Counted from the stretch's first letter, positions 8,533-19,263 are shown. The stretch is 64,000 nt of DNA from an uncultured Bacteroidales bacterium (GCA_937926515.1 CALAZZ010000049.1:1-64000), one strand, 5' to 3'. The notes: generated from the sequence alone by a model not told the origin. Program-made: numbers and translations.

Positions 8533-10599
8533 ATGAAACAAAGAAAAATGAAAACACTTTTTACCACAATGATGCTGAGCATGACCATGGTTGCATTTAG
8601 CCAGACCTGGCAACAGATCAGCCCCACCACAGGCCTGAACGGATTGAACGACATCAGCATGCTCAATGACAACAATGGACTGGCCGTGGGCAACAACGGC
8701 AGCATTCTGCATTACGACGGCACTGCCTGGTCCGCGATGGAAAGTCCTGTAACACAACACCTCAATGGCATTCATTACCTTGCCCCGGACAAGGCCTGGG
8801 CCGTAGGTGAGCAGGGTGCCATCTTGCATTTCAACGGAACCGCATGGGTGCAGCAAAACAGCAATACCGACGCAAGCCTGCATGATGTTCATTTTGTAAA
8901 TGAAAGCTTTGGCTGGGCTGTGGGCGAAGCCATACTGCATTACGATGGCCAAGAGTGGCAGCCGGTACTTGACGATACACAGCTGCAAGCCGTTCATTTC
9001 TTCGATGCAAGCGAGGGCTGGGCTGTCGGTTTCGACAGGATTTATAAATATGAAGCAGGCAGCTGGGCTGTCTTCATTGAAACCACCTACAGCTATTTTT
9101 TCACAGATATACAAATGACAGGGCCTGCATCCGGATGGATATGTGGGTATAGTTACGGAAGCGGACTTCTTTTTATGGAATATGACGGCACCGACTGGCA
9201 CGATGCGGGCAATGGCGTACAGCCCGGCTACGGCCTCAGCTTTCCTGAACACAACCAGGGATGGGTGTTGCACAACCAAACCATGCCGGTGGTTGACCGG
9301 AACTTCATTTATAAAGTAATCGAAGGCAACTGGGAGAAAGACCATGCCATGGGCTGGTGGGGCGCGCGCTTTACGGGCATAGATGCTACCCAACCGGGCC
9401 ATGCCTGGGTAACCACAGATGCAGGCCATATATTGCAGCATGCCAGCGGCAACTGGACAACAGCCAACGGCATCGCACACGAACCCATTTATTCCATTGA
9501 TATTGTTGGTTCCGATAAAATATGGGCGGCTACTGGCCTGAATGGCTTGCAATATTACGCAGACGGCAACTGGTCCACCATGCTGCACGAAACGGATTTC
9601 AACTTTACCTATGTGCGCTTTTTTGGCCCTGATGCCGGTTGGTCCCTTGCCGGCAAGCTCGATCCAGAATTATTTGAAACAGCCTACCGTGTTTACAAAT
9701 ATGAGGACGGCAGCTGGACTACTGCTTATGAAGATGATGATTTTGCCGTTACCGGCACCATGCATGCCATTGATGAAAACCATGTCCGGATGTTCCAGTC
9801 CGAACCGACGAAAATGCTGGGCTTTAGTCCTGAGGGTGTGGAAGAAACAGCGGTACCCATTCTGGATATGGCAGAGGCCATGTATTTTAGCGATTATCAG
9901 ACAGGGTGGCTGGCCGGTTGGCACACATCGCCTGTACTGGGAGGAGCTATCTTAAAATACACGGATGGTGATTGGATTACCCAATATGAAAATTCGAGCC
10001 ACGCGATCAACGATTTCAGCTTTCTGGATGATGGCACAGCCTATGCAGCAGGCAATGGCGGATTGTTGCTGCATTACGATGGAACATCCTGGAGTGAATT
10101 GCCTGGTCCTACAACAGTGGATCTGACAGCCATCAATATGATTGACCACCAAAACGGATGGGCAGCCGGGGAAGGCGGCATTGTGCTGTATTTTGACGGC
10201 AGCCAATGGGCAATCAACGAAGCCGAACTGGGAGCAACCATTTTTTCCATTGCATACACAGGTGCTGATTTCGTTTTGATGGGCGGAGTACATGGGGCAC
10301 TCTTTGCCACGCAGCCGCTGCCTGTGGGCCTGCAAAAGCCTGTTGGGGATGCAGCCTCAGGCAAATTGTCGGTATATCCCAATCCTGCTGCATCAAGTGT
10401 ATGGATCAGTTTGACCACCCAAAAGCCGTTGGCTGATGTGCAGGTGGAACTGCTGAACCCTGCCGGTCAAAAACTGCTTGAAGCCAAACCGGCTTCTGCT
10501 GTTTTTCAAATAGATGTGGCGCACTTGCCCAGGGGATTGTATATAGTGAGGGTTTGGGATGGCGAGCAGTGGTTGGTGGAGAAGTTGGTGGCGCAGTAG
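8533..10599 (+). CDS. Secreted YCF48-like beta-propeller protein with T9SS type A sorting domain
   Basis: A 688-aa predicted exported protein. It begins with a signal peptide (cleavage likely near SQTW). Residues about 25-590 contain repeated motifs of the form GWAVG, GAILHYDG and T-W, like the YCF48/HCF136 type of beta-propeller and predicted here to form a propeller. The last ~80 residues are a T9SS type A C-terminal domain (SVYPNPAAS, then LPRGLYIVRVWDGEQWLVEK), which targets cargo across the outer membrane to the surface or medium. The CTD-coding DNA is nearly the same as in the unrelated cargo genes at 16630, 19264, 21890 and 29124. It is followed directly by a hairpin and the 714-bp leader copy. 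Ligand and function are unknown. ATG at 8548 is an alternative start. Confidence 0.85.
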   Translation: MKQRKMKTLFTTMMLSMTMVAFSQTWQQISPTTGLNGLNDISMLNDNNGLAVGNNGSILHYDGTAWSAMESPVTQHLNGIHYLAPDKAWAVGEQGAILHFNGTAWVQQNSNTDASLHDVHFVNESFGWAVGEAILHYDGQEWQPVLDDTQLQAVHFFDASEGWAVGFDRIYKYEAGSWAVFIETTYSYFFTDIQMTGPASGWICGYSYGSGLLFMEYDGTDWHDAGNGVQPGYGLSFPEHNQGWVLHNQTMPVVDRNFIYKVIEGNWEKDHAMGWWGARFTGIDATQPGHAWVTTDAGHILQHASGNWTTANGIAHEPIYSIDIVGSDKIWAATGLNGLQYYADGNWSTMLHETDFNFTYVRFFGPDAGWSLAGKLDPELFETAYRVYKYEDGSWTTAYEDDDFAVTGTMHAIDENHVRMFQSEPTKMLGFSPEGVEETAVPILDMAEAMYFSDYQTGWLAGWHTSPVLGGAILKYTDGDWITQYENSSHAINDFSFLDDGTAYAAGNGGLLLHYDGTSWSELPGPTTVDLTAINMIDHQNGWAAGEGGIVLYFDGSQWAINEAELGATIFSIAYTGADFVLMGGVHGALFATQPLPVGLQKPVGDAASGKLSVYPNPAASSVWISLTTQKPLADVQVELLNPAGQKLLEAKPASAVFQIDVAHLPRGLYIVRVWDGEQWLVEKLVAQ

Positions 10600-10613
10600 G
10601 TATTAGAAAAAAG

Positions 10614-10642
10614 ACCTTCAAGGTTTCAAAAACCTTGAAGGT
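10614..10642. repeat. Hairpin repeat, copy 1
   Basis: A perfect 13-bp inverted repeat (ACCTTCAAGGTTT / AAACCTTGAAGGT) with loop CAA, 14 bp after the stop codon of the upstream gene. The same 29 bases recur at 18240-18268 and 23491-23519. No T-run follows, so it is more like a REP-type palindrome than a classic terminator. Confidence 0.8.
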
Positions 10643-11163
10643 ATGAGTTACTAAAAAAAACCGCCTTGTCTATTAGCTAAAAGCATTATCTTTGAAGTGC
10701 TGGCAGCCAACTCCAACGAATTGAAAAACTGCAGGCTATTAAGATAGCTGGGAAGTAGCATTTGGGCTCGGAGGTAAAAAAATCTTTTTATCAAGGCATA
10801 AGAATCTTTTTGTCCGGCTTGGCATCACTTTGATGCCGAGAAAGTATAGGGTACTGATATAACCATGCGATTCCACCTGGAGTTGTGAAAAGCCGTTAAC
10901 AATGATAATTGGAAAGCGCTGATTAACAGCACCTATAATTCATAATCATTCTAAATTGGATAATGACCTTAAAAAAACCATAGTCAAATGGTTAGGTTTA
11001 AGGGCTTATGGGTATTAATGTATAGAAAATACCATTTTAGTACCGGAACCATTAAAAAATGAACCATCCGGCCACATCCCGGGCACAGCAGTCGTTCATG
11101 CCGGCCAAAAGAGTTGATTGCCATGCTGCAGACATTTGTAATGATCTGTATAATAAGGTGTTA

Positions 11164-11173
11164 CCCCCCCCCC
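11164..11173 (+). repeat. C10 homopolymer in cargo-gene leader, copy 1
   Basis: Ten consecutive C residues, 282 bp upstream of the ATG at 11446, inside the duplicated leader. Homopolymers of this length are prone to slippage, so length variation here could alter expression; this is inference only. Confidence 0.6.
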
Positions 11174-11445
11174 TCAATCAATCACGACTTTCTATTTCAG
11201 ACACAATATTTTTATGCAGGGCTGAATTCTGAACCCCATTTTGGCTGTAGAGCCTTAAGACACTCTATCCGCTATTGCACCACGAAATATATTTTTTGGC
11301 TGGGGAAGAACGAATTCGAGCGAAAAAAGGCCATCTTTAGCCGGGCATAAGCCGAAGGGTGGCAGCCGTTTTTGGGTACATTGAGCGGCATCATAACAAT
11401 CATACCCAATAGCTCATAATTCATAACCCAACTAAAATATTGATA

Positions 11446-14400
11446 ATGAAAAGCATAAACAATAAACCGAAATTTAAAAACCTGATTATACTAGCACTGT
11501 TGTTTTTATTCACAGTAAAACACGTGCACGCACAACTCGAATCATATTTACAGACGGCCGATACCAATACAAATTATTTCACCATACGAGGCCAAATGTT
11601 CAACTACCTCGACAGCTTGAAGAATGTAATGGATTCAGCCATATACTACTCAGGAGCAGGCGAATACAGGAATTTCATAAAATTCGATAAACAATGGGCG
11701 CCACGTCTGCACCCAGATGGTAAATTCTACACTTATTTCCAAAAAGAGGCAAACTTTTATAACAACCTTTCGCGAGAATATAGTTATTATGAAGAAGATA
11801 CACAGTGGAAAGAATTGGGCCCAGTAAGGGATGCCCCAGATGCACAAAGCAAGGGTATCGGTCCCATTGAGTTTATATCAATCTTCGATAATGGTACTCT
11901 CCAATCAACACAACATATGTTGGCAGGATCATTGCCCGGCGGTTTATTCTATTCAGACGATGGAGGTGATACCTGGGTAAGTGGCGGAACCGATGCCTGG
12001 GCAAGTTCTGGCGTGGGAAGCGCAGTGTTCCACCCCAGCGACCCTGATACATGGTACGCATCTTCAAGCGGGAACGGTAACCAAGGCCGAAGCCTTTGGC
12101 TACGCAGAACCGGTGGTATTTACCGTACCACAAACAAAGGAATAACCTGGGACAAAATTGCCACACCCGATGATGTAGGAGGTATTTGGTCCATCATTTA
12201 TAAGATCGTTATTGAACCAGAAATAGGCCAATATGGTCCGAGCATCCTATATATTGTTACGAACAATGGCATTTTTAAAACCGAAAACCTGTACGACACC
12301 CAGCCAACCTGGGACAATGTGCGTACCGGCAGGTTCTTCGACCTTGAATTAAAACCAGATGACAACAATATCTTATATGCCACGGGCAGCTTGGGATCAA
12401 GCGATGATCCTGTTGAATGGAAAGTCTTCAAATCGAGTGATAAAGGTCAAAGCTGGGACTCCATGGAACACCAGCCCTACGCCAACTTAACAATGGATAA
12501 GTTTACAGTACAGAAAAAAGCCATTACCATAGAAGTATCAAATGCTAAGCCGGATTACTTATACTGCCTGGTGAGGGATATTTCTTCGGTTCGCCTTTAT
12601 TATTATGATTTTGATGAGGGAATCCAATGGCAAACAATTGGATCCCATATAGATGGTGATAACTTTGGCGACGGGCATGGTTTTGGGGTGGACCAGGTAG
12701 AAGGAGATTACCTCATGGTATCCTTTGGCACCAAAATCCGCAGATACAAGGTCGATTCACCATTTTACAGTAATTTTGTTCCTGTTCATGTTGATGTGGA
12801 GGATGTGGTGTACCACCCTTATCAACAACATACAAGTTATATTGCAACCCATGGTGGTGTTGAGAAAGCTACACCTGATGGCGGCAGTTTGGTTTTCGAA
12901 CCCAAATACGAAGGCCTTGGCGTTGGCCAGGTCGAAAGAATGGCAACTTCCTTTACCAACCCGGGCTATATCATAGCCGGATTTGACCACGACGGCACCA
13001 AACTTACCAATGGAAACTACATGCCTGACTGGATAACTGATTGGAAATTTGTGTATGGAGCTGATGGGATGCAACCCCTGATTGATCATAAAGATCCCAG
13101 GTATATGTGGGCTTCTGCACAAAAAGGTGATTGGTTGTTCAGCGATGACAGTTTCGAAACACCAGGCTATTCAATTGTTTATTCTTACTATAATACGACA
13201 ATGTGGAATACAACTGGTACCCTGCATAAATATAATCCTTCTTATTTTTATCGGAACAGATTTGCAGATGATACGCCGTATGAAGAAGTTTACAGGAGTT
13301 CAAACAAAGGATTACAAAATGGTGAAAATGTTTACATTTCAGATTTTGGAGCTACGTATGGTGGAGACAACAAATCTACTATCGTGAAGAGAATTGCTAC
13401 ATCTTATAGCGACCCGGATAAACTACTTGCACATGTTATTGATAGGTACACAGAGGGTAATACCACCTATGACACTAACTATTTATGGCGAAACAATGCC
13501 GCCCTGGCGTCTCCCCAGCAAGCAATTAATTCATGGGAGATATTACAAATACCCGATGATCGCGGAATTGCCGATATCGCATTCCACCCGGATGATGAGA
13601 ACATGGTTTACCTGATATACTCTTCTTCTAGTACGGCTGCTGAGGAAGATTATGCCCAAGATCAGGTGTATCTCATTGACTATACAGATCCATCCTCTCC
13701 TCCTATTATTACTGACCTTACTAAAGACAATTTCCCCAACGGTAAAGCAGGTAGCCTGGCCATTATGTCCGGCCCGTTAGGGGAAATTTTTGTGGCCACT
13801 GATTATGGCGTATTCTATACCAACAACGAGCTTGATCAATGGCAACGCGTTGGCCAGGGCCTGCCTAATGTTACCATCAACGGCCTCGAAATCAACTTTG
13901 TGAACAACACCCTGCGCGCCGGCACCTACGGCCGTGGCGTATGGGAGCTCCCTTTACCGTGTTCAACCAATGAGAGTGACCTCATCATCAATAGCAATAC
14001 CACATGGAACGCGCCCATCCGGCTCGACAGGAGCATTAAGATTGCCCAGGGCACAACGCTTACCATAGGTCCCAATGCATTTGTGGCCTTGCCTGAGAAT
14101 GCCAAAATCAAGATCGAGCAAGGGGCGCACCTGATTGTGGATGGCGGTACCATCTCAAATGGCTGTGGTACTTACTGGGGAGGCATACAGGTATGGGGCA
14201 ATATCAATGGATCACAGCATGCCCTGCCCGGACAGTTAAATCCACAAGGCAAACTAACCCTTAAAAACGGTGCTATTATCGAAAATGCATGGAATGCGGT
14301 AACCCTTTGGAACCCGGTGGCGCAATACCCATACGAGACCACCGGCGGCATCGTGCAGGCCTCGAACACCACATTCCGTAACAACAAACGCTCAGTCGAA

Positions 14401-16575
14401 TTTCTGTCATACCAGAATTTCAATCCGATTGATACAATGGTGCTGTTTGGTAATATCAGTTATTTCAGAAATTGTACCTTTGAAGTCAATGATGGATATA
14501 TGATCAACAGCGATTTTGATTCGCACATCACCATGTGGGATGTAGATGGCATCAAGTTTACGGCCAACACCTTCAGCAACAATATGACCGAAGCTGCCGA
14601 CAGGGGCTACGGCATTTATACCATCGATGCCAACTACAGGATCGTACCGGGATGCAGCCAGCAAATTGACCCCTGCCCCGAACCCTATATCGAACCCAAT
14701 GTGTTTAGTAACCTGGATGCGGGCATCTATGCCACCAACTCCAGGACCTCAAAAACCATTTTTGTGGACACAGCCGATTTCATTGGCAACGGCTATGGCG
14801 TAAAACTCGATGCCGTGCACAATGCCACCATCGTTCGCAGCCGATTCGAAATAGGCACCTTTACCAAGCAGGGCTTTGACTGCAGCGGCCTGTTTGGCAC
14901 CGGCATCGACATCACCAACTGCAACGGTTACATCATTGAGGAAAACAACTTCACCAGCCACTCCGACCCCTCCACAACCGATGTGATCGGGATAAGGGTT
15001 AATAATGAACCAGAGTTTGATTTGAGCCCTAACGAAATCTACAAAAACAGCTTCCACACCCTCAACCGTGCCAACCTGGCCGAAGGGAAGAATTTCATCA
15101 CTGATGATGAAAATTTAGGCCTCGTGTACCAGTGCAACACCAATACCCAAAACTACTATGATTTTTATTTCGATGATCGTGGCGTAGCCGGCCAGCAAGG
15201 CAACCTGATGAGGTCGGCGGGCAATACTTTTTCCCCTATTCAGATTCAGCCTACAGTTGTTCATCACATCAACAACCTGGCCGAGAATCACATTGATTAT
15301 TTCTTTACTTCCGGGTTCAATGAAAAACCGTTGTATTTTGTCAATGTGGATACCATTCGGGTTGTCACTGCACATGGCTGCCCTTCCAGCTTTGGCGGCG
15401 GTGGCCAGGATATTGAACTCAGTGGGCTTACGGCTGAACAGAAACTGTATTTTGAAGAAGAACTGGCCGAAAGCCAGACCGCCTATTCAGGTGTAAGCAG
15501 CCTGTATGCATCTCTGCTCGATGGCGGCAGTACCGAGGCCGTGCAGGCCGGCATTGCCATGGCTTGGCCTGAGGATATGTGGGCCTTGCGGGCCGAACTG
15601 CTGGGCCTTTCGCCCCTGTTGAGCAAGGAAGTGTTAATTTCTGCCTCCGACCGCACCGATGTATTGCCCGAAAGCATTATCTTTGAGGTGCTGGCAGCCA
15701 ATCCAGACGAACTCAAAAAGAAAGCGCTGATGGAACACCTCGAAAATAAGGCGGAGCCATTACCGGGCTATATGATCGAGATATTGGAAAGCCTTACGGG
15801 CAATATCACTTACAAAACCATATTGAAGGGCCAGATGGCCCAATATGGCGGCAGGGAGGCCCGTGCCGCCGGCATACTTTTGCGCGATATGCTGAACGAC
15901 AGCATACGCGATATGGAAGCCATACGCGGCTTTATGGCCGCCAGGCAAAACCTGCCTATGGACATGCAATTAGTGGATGGCTATATGCAAAGCGGCGAAA
16001 CTGCCAGTGCGCTTGCACTGGCCGCCATGCTGCCCCAGCTTTACAACCTTACAGGGGATGCCCTTACCGAGCATGGCCGTTATCTGGAGCTGAAGCAACT
16101 GCAAGCCGGACTGCACAACCAGGGCCGCAACATCTTTCAGTTGACTGAAAGCGAAAAAGCGCAACTGGAAGGCCTGGTAGCCGAAAGCGCCGGCCTGGCC
16201 GGCATGCAGGCGCGCAACATCCTGGCCTTTGTGTATGGTTACGACTATTGCGACTGTCCGGCCGAACTAGAAGAAGGCCAAAAAACCAAACCAGCCGCCT
16301 TGCCAACAGTACACAAACTACACGAACCCCAAATTGAAGCCCGCCCCAACCCTGCCAGCAGCTGGGTGAGCTTTGATTACCAGCTTGCCGGCAAGGCTGA
16401 AACCGCCCTACTGGAAATAACTGATACACAGGGCCGCCAACTACATCGTATTGAGCTGAGCAACAAGACCGGCCAGTATGTGTGGGATACACGCCACATA
16501 AGCCCTGGTATTTACTACTATACCTTGAAAACAGCTCAGGCCTCCAAAACAGGAAAGCTTGTCATTGAGCGTTAA
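11446..16575 (+). CDS. Large secreted sortilin-like / beta-helix protein with T9SS sorting domain
   Basis: A 1709-aa predicted surface or secreted protein. A signal peptide (cleavage near HAQLE) is followed by a propeller-like region with BNR/sortilin-type repeats (SDDGGDTWVSGG, RTTNKGITWDKI, KSSDKGQSWDSM) to about residue 820. Then comes a region like a right-handed parallel beta-helix (about 830-1300), a Leu/Ala-rich helical module (about 1320-1600) and a T9SS CTD (RPNPASSWVSFDY to GKLVIER). The 3' ~900 bp recurs twice downstream (18302-19210, 20895-21827) as copies without start codons. I start at ATG 11446; TTG at 11440 is in frame. The helical module also occurs, diverged, in the gene at 24318. 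Substrate unknown; an adhesin or processing role is possible but not shown. Confidence 0.85.
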   Translation: MKSINNKPKFKNLIILALLFLFTVKHVHAQLESYLQTADTNTNYFTIRGQMFNYLDSLKNVMDSAIYYSGAGEYRNFIKFDKQWAPRLHPDGKFYTYFQKEANFYNNLSREYSYYEEDTQWKELGPVRDAPDAQSKGIGPIEFISIFDNGTLQSTQHMLAGSLPGGLFYSDDGGDTWVSGGTDAWASSGVGSAVFHPSDPDTWYASSSGNGNQGRSLWLRRTGGIYRTTNKGITWDKIATPDDVGGIWSIIYKIVIEPEIGQYGPSILYIVTNNGIFKTENLYDTQPTWDNVRTGRFFDLELKPDDNNILYATGSLGSSDDPVEWKVFKSSDKGQSWDSMEHQPYANLTMDKFTVQKKAITIEVSNAKPDYLYCLVRDISSVRLYYYDFDEGIQWQTIGSHIDGDNFGDGHGFGVDQVEGDYLMVSFGTKIRRYKVDSPFYSNFVPVHVDVEDVVYHPYQQHTSYIATHGGVEKATPDGGSLVFEPKYEGLGVGQVERMATSFTNPGYIIAGFDHDGTKLTNGNYMPDWITDWKFVYGADGMQPLIDHKDPRYMWASAQKGDWLFSDDSFETPGYSIVYSYYNTTMWNTTGTLHKYNPSYFYRNRFADDTPYEEVYRSSNKGLQNGENVYISDFGATYGGDNKSTIVKRIATSYSDPDKLLAHVIDRYTEGNTTYDTNYLWRNNAALASPQQAINSWEILQIPDDRGIADIAFHPDDENMVYLIYSSSSTAAEEDYAQDQVYLIDYTDPSSPPIITDLTKDNFPNGKAGSLAIMSGPLGEIFVATDYGVFYTNNELDQWQRVGQGLPNVTINGLEINFVNNTLRAGTYGRGVWELPLPCSTNESDLIINSNTTWNAPIRLDRSIKIAQGTTLTIGPNAFVALPENAKIKIEQGAHLIVDGGTISNGCGTYWGGIQVWGNINGSQHALPGQLNPQGKLTLKNGAIIENAWNAVTLWNPVAQYPYETTGGIVQASNTTFRNNKRSVEFLSYQNFNPIDTMVLFGNISYFRNCTFEVNDGYMINSDFDSHITMWDVDGIKFTANTFSNNMTEAADRGYGIYTIDANYRIVPGCSQQIDPCPEPYIEPNVFSNLDAGIYATNSRTSKTIFVDTADFIGNGYGVKLDAVHNATIVRSRFEIGTFTKQGFDCSGLFGTGIDITNCNGYIIEENNFTSHSDPSTTDVIGIRVNNEPEFDLSPNEIYKNSFHTLNRANLAEGKNFITDDENLGLVYQCNTNTQNYYDFYFDDRGVAGQQGNLMRSAGNTFSPIQIQPTVVHHINNLAENHIDYFFTSGFNEKPLYFVNVDTIRVVTAHGCPSSFGGGGQDIELSGLTAEQKLYFEEELAESQTAYSGVSSLYASLLDGGSTEAVQAGIAMAWPEDMWALRAELLGLSPLLSKEVLISASDRTDVLPESIIFEVLAANPDELKKKALMEHLENKAEPLPGYMIEILESLTGNITYKTILKGQMAQYGGREARAAGILLRDMLNDSIRDMEAIRGFMAARQNLPMDMQLVDGYMQSGETASALALAAMLPQLYNLTGDALTEHGRYLELKQLQAGLHNQGRNIFQLTESEKAQLEGLVAESAGLAGMQARNILAFVYGYDYCDCPAELEEGQKTKPAALPTVHKLHEPQIEARPNPASSWVSFDYQLAGKAETALLEITDTQGRQLHRIELSNKTGQYVWDTRHISPGIYYYTLKTAQASKTGKLVIER

Positions 16576-16587
16576 AATGAATAATTA

Positions 16588-16623
16588 CAACAGCACAGAT
16601 GGCAAGTGATATCTGTGCTGTTG
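16588..16623 (+). terminator. Hairpin terminator after the 1709-aa gene
   Basis: CAACAGCACAGAT (16588-16600) pairs with ATCTGTGCTGTTG (16611-16623), a 13-bp stem with a 10-nt loop followed by TTT. It lies 13 bp after the stop codon and 6 bp before the next ATG, so it could also occlude the start of the next gene. Confidence 0.6.
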
Positions 16624-16629
16624 TTTACA

Positions 16630-18225
16630 ATGAATAAGATGAAAACAACGGTTATATATACCCTGTTCCTGCTTTATACCTTTCAAATAAATGCCCAGGA
16701 ATTTGAAATTGTTTTCCAGCAATGTTACGGGGGGTCTGTATGGGAAGGTGCCTGGACGGTTATGCCTCATAATAATGGGTTTTACGCGTTTTGCAGTACG
16801 TCTTCTTCTGATGGTGATGTATCCTTTAACCACGGTAAAAATGATTACTGGTTGTTTAAAACCAATGATATCGGGGAAATAGTATGGGAAAAAACATACG
16901 GTGGCAGTGAACAGGACTACCCTTCCAATATGCTCCCATCCCCCGATGGTGGCTTTGTGCTATTTGGTGAAACCTACTCTAACGATGGGGATGTGGATTG
17001 CAACCACGGTGATGGTGACTGGTGGCTGGTGAAAACCGACAGCCTGGGCCATATACAATGGTCCCGCTGCTACGGGGGCACACACAAGGAAACCGCCTCC
17101 CAAATGATCTATGCCCATGAGGGCGGTTATGTGTTGGCCGGTAAAACCGGCTCGGTGGACGGCGATATCAGCCACAACAACGGGCAGTACGATGTGTGGG
17201 TGGTGAAGGTAGACTTGGAAGGCGAGATAGTATGGGAGCGTACTTTTGGTGGCAGCGGCAGTGATTGGGGAAATAGTATCGCACCTACTGCTGATGGGGG
17301 CTATATATTGGGAGCAGGGACTTCTTCATCAAACGGTGATGTGCAATGTGGTGAAGGCTTCCCTGGATTATATGGCACCGCCTGGGTAATTAAACTGGAT
17401 CATGAAGGTCAACTGGAATGGCAAAACTGTTATGGGGGTAGTTTTGCCGAGGCTGTGTCTGACATCATGCAAACTCCGGACGGGGGCTATATTTTTTTAG
17501 GCACAACATCATCCGGCGATGGGGATGCAGACTGCTTTCACGGCATACCAGGTAACGCAAGCACCCGCGATATGTGGGTAGTCAAGCTGGATGCAAGTGG
17601 TGAGATTGAATGGCACCGCTGCCTTGGGGGCTCGGGCTTCGATTCGCCAAAACTCATCAGGCCCATGCAGGACGGGGGCTTCCTGGTGGGGGGCAATACC
17701 ACATCCAGGGATGGCACGGTTATTTGTAACGAATCACTGCCCGGCACCCATACGGTAATCCTGTACAAACTTTCACCTATGGGAGATATTGAGTGGACAA
17801 AATGCCTCGGCAGCCAGGTGGACAACAGCCTGTTTTCCATCCATATGTTTTCGGACCACCATTTCCTGCTTGGCGCCACCACCCGCACCTGGGGTATGGA
17901 TGTGGACTGCGACCTCAAAGGCCAAACCGATATTTGGATTGTCGAGATACAGGATACCACAGTGGGGGTGCAGGAAGAACGCCTGCTGCAATGGCAGCTT
18001 TTCCCCAACCCCGCTACCACTGAAACCTGGCTGCAACTGCCCGAAAACACACCGCTTGCACAATCACAAATAGAGCTATATAGCCCCACAGGCAGGCTGC
18101 TGTACAAGGCGCAACCAACTAGCCAATTCCATAAAATTGAGGTAGCGCACTTGCCCAGGGGTTTGTATCTGGTAAGGGTTTGGGATGGGGAGTGGTGGTT
18201 GGTGGAGAAGTTGGTGGCTTGGTAG
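16630..18225 (+). CDS. Seven-repeat propeller T9SS cargo protein, paralogue 1
   Basis: A 531-aa predicted exported protein. A signal peptide (cleavage near NAQEF) is followed by seven repeats of about 55-65 residues, each with a DGD- or NGD-type turn, a WVVKLD-type strand, a G-I-W strand and a GGS/GGT end, suggesting a seven-bladed beta-propeller. The Asp-rich turns could bind metal, which is inference. The C-terminal ~75 residues are a T9SS type A CTD (LFPNPATTETWLQL, LPRGLYLVRVWDGEWW). It is highly similar in DNA and protein to 19264-20859 and 21890-23476, more distantly to 27012-28625. Start: ATG 16630; ATG 16639 is possible. No enzymatic motif is recognised. Confidence 0.85.
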   Translation: MNKMKTTVIYTLFLLYTFQINAQEFEIVFQQCYGGSVWEGAWTVMPHNNGFYAFCSTSSSDGDVSFNHGKNDYWLFKTNDIGEIVWEKTYGGSEQDYPSNMLPSPDGGFVLFGETYSNDGDVDCNHGDGDWWLVKTDSLGHIQWSRCYGGTHKETASQMIYAHEGGYVLAGKTGSVDGDISHNNGQYDVWVVKVDLEGEIVWERTFGGSGSDWGNSIAPTADGGYILGAGTSSSNGDVQCGEGFPGLYGTAWVIKLDHEGQLEWQNCYGGSFAEAVSDIMQTPDGGYIFLGTTSSGDGDADCFHGIPGNASTRDMWVVKLDASGEIEWHRCLGGSGFDSPKLIRPMQDGGFLVGGNTTSRDGTVICNESLPGTHTVILYKLSPMGDIEWTKCLGSQVDNSLFSIHMFSDHHFLLGATTRTWGMDVDCDLKGQTDIWIVEIQDTTVGVQEERLLQWQLFPNPATTETWLQLPENTPLAQSQIELYSPTGRLLYKAQPTSQFHKIEVAHLPRGLYLVRVWDGEWWLVEKLVAW

Positions 18226-18239
18226 GTATTAGAAAAAAG

Positions 18240-18268
18240 ACCTTCAAGGTTTCAAAAACCTTGAAGGT
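18240..18268. repeat. Hairpin repeat, copy 2
   Basis: Same 13-bp stem and CAA loop as at 10614-10642, 14 bp after the stop codon of propeller paralogue 1. It is followed by the same junction sequence that in the 714-bp leaders leads into a truncated cassette, but here the cassette continues. Confidence 0.8.
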
Positions 18269-18301
18269 TTGAGTTACTAAAACAAACCGCCTTGTCGATA
18301 A

Positions 18302-19210
18302 GCCAAAAGCATTATCTTTGAGGTGCTGGCAGCCAATCCTGACGAACTCAAAAAGAAAGCGCTGATGGAACACCTCGAAAATAAGGCGGAGCCATTACCG
18401 GGCTATATGATCGAGATATTGGAAAGCCTTACGGGCAATATCACTTACAAAACCATATTGAAGGGCCAGATGGCCCAATATGGCGGCAGGGAGGCCCGTG
18501 CCGCCGGCATACTTTTGCGCGATATGCTGAACGACAGCATACGCGATATGGAAGCCATACGCGGCTTTATGGCCGCCAGGCAAAACCTGCCTATGGATAT
18601 GCAATTGGTGGATGCCTACCTGGAAAGCGACGAAACCGCCGATGCGCTGGCACTTGCCGCCATGCTGCCCCAGCTTTACAACCTCACGGGCGATGCGCTT
18701 GCCGAACATGGCCGCTTTATGGAACTCAAGCAGCTGCAAGCCGGTTTGCACAACCAGGGCCGCAGCATCTTTCAGCTCACCCCAACCGAAAAAGCACAAC
18801 TGGAAGGGCTGGTAGCAGAAAGCACCGGGTTGGCAGGCATGCAGGCACGCAACACCTTGGCCTTTGTGTATGGCAATGACTATTGCGACTGCCCGGCCGA
18901 AGTGGAAGAAGGCCTGAAAGCCAAGCCGGCCACTATACCCCCCTTGCACAAGCTGAACGAACCGCAAATAGAAGCCCGCCCCAACCCGGCCAGCAGCTGG
19001 GTGAGCTTTGATTACCAGCTTGCCGGCAAGGCTGAAACCGCCCTACTGGAAATAACTGATACACAGGGCCGCCAACTACATCGTATTGAGCTGAGCAACA
19101 AGCAAAGGCAGTATGTGTGGGATACACGCCACATAAGCCCCGGTATTTACTACTATATCCTGAAAACAGGTCAGGCCTCCAAAACTGGAAAGCTTGTTAT
19201 TGAGCGATAA
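18302..19210 (+). pseudogene. Promoterless 3'-end cassette 1 of the 1709-aa gene
   Basis: An open frame of about 302 codons aligning without net gap to the last ~900 bp of the gene at 11446 (constant offset 2635). It encodes the helical module and T9SS CTD only. A TAA at 18299 closes the frame just upstream. There is no ATG near the start (first candidate is GTG 18323) and no signal peptide, so the product could not enter the export route and it is probably not expressed as cargo. Identity is mosaic: almost identical to the parent over the first ~290 bp and again in the CTD, clearly diverged between. This suggests gene conversion or a silent donor; a leftover of tandem duplication is the simpler reading. 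Confidence 0.7.
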
Positions 19211-19222
19211 TATAAATTGCTG

Positions 19223-19254
19223 CAACAGCACGGATGGTACCATCCGTGCTGTTG
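19223..19254 (+). terminator. Perfect 32-bp palindrome after cassette 1
   Basis: CAACAGCACGGATGGT is followed directly by its reverse complement and then TTTAAT, 12 bp after the cassette stop codon. The position matches the hairpin after the parent gene, supporting the view that the tail plus hairpin was duplicated as a unit. A Rho-independent terminator is likely. Confidence 0.6.
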
Positions 19255-19263
19255 TTTAATAAA

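Larger units (their letters stand above)
10597..11310 (+). repeat. 714-bp leader repeat, copy 1
   Basis: This stretch, starting at the stop codon of the upstream propeller gene, matches 23474-24187 at a constant offset of 12877 bp with only a handful of substitutions and no indel seen by eye. It holds the 29-nt hairpin (10614-10642), a truncated fragment of the cassette coding sequence (frame SIIFEVLAAN near 10683-10712), a C10 run (11164-11173) and the upstream region of the 1709-aa cargo gene. Both copies lie upstream of a large beta-helix cargo gene, so the segment may carry their promoter. Confidence 0.85.

Noticed and set aside
8530..9588. Long open frame on the minus strand (352 codons)
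   Set aside because: Antisense to the YCF48-like gene; no recognisable domain; composition reflects the repeats on the other strand.
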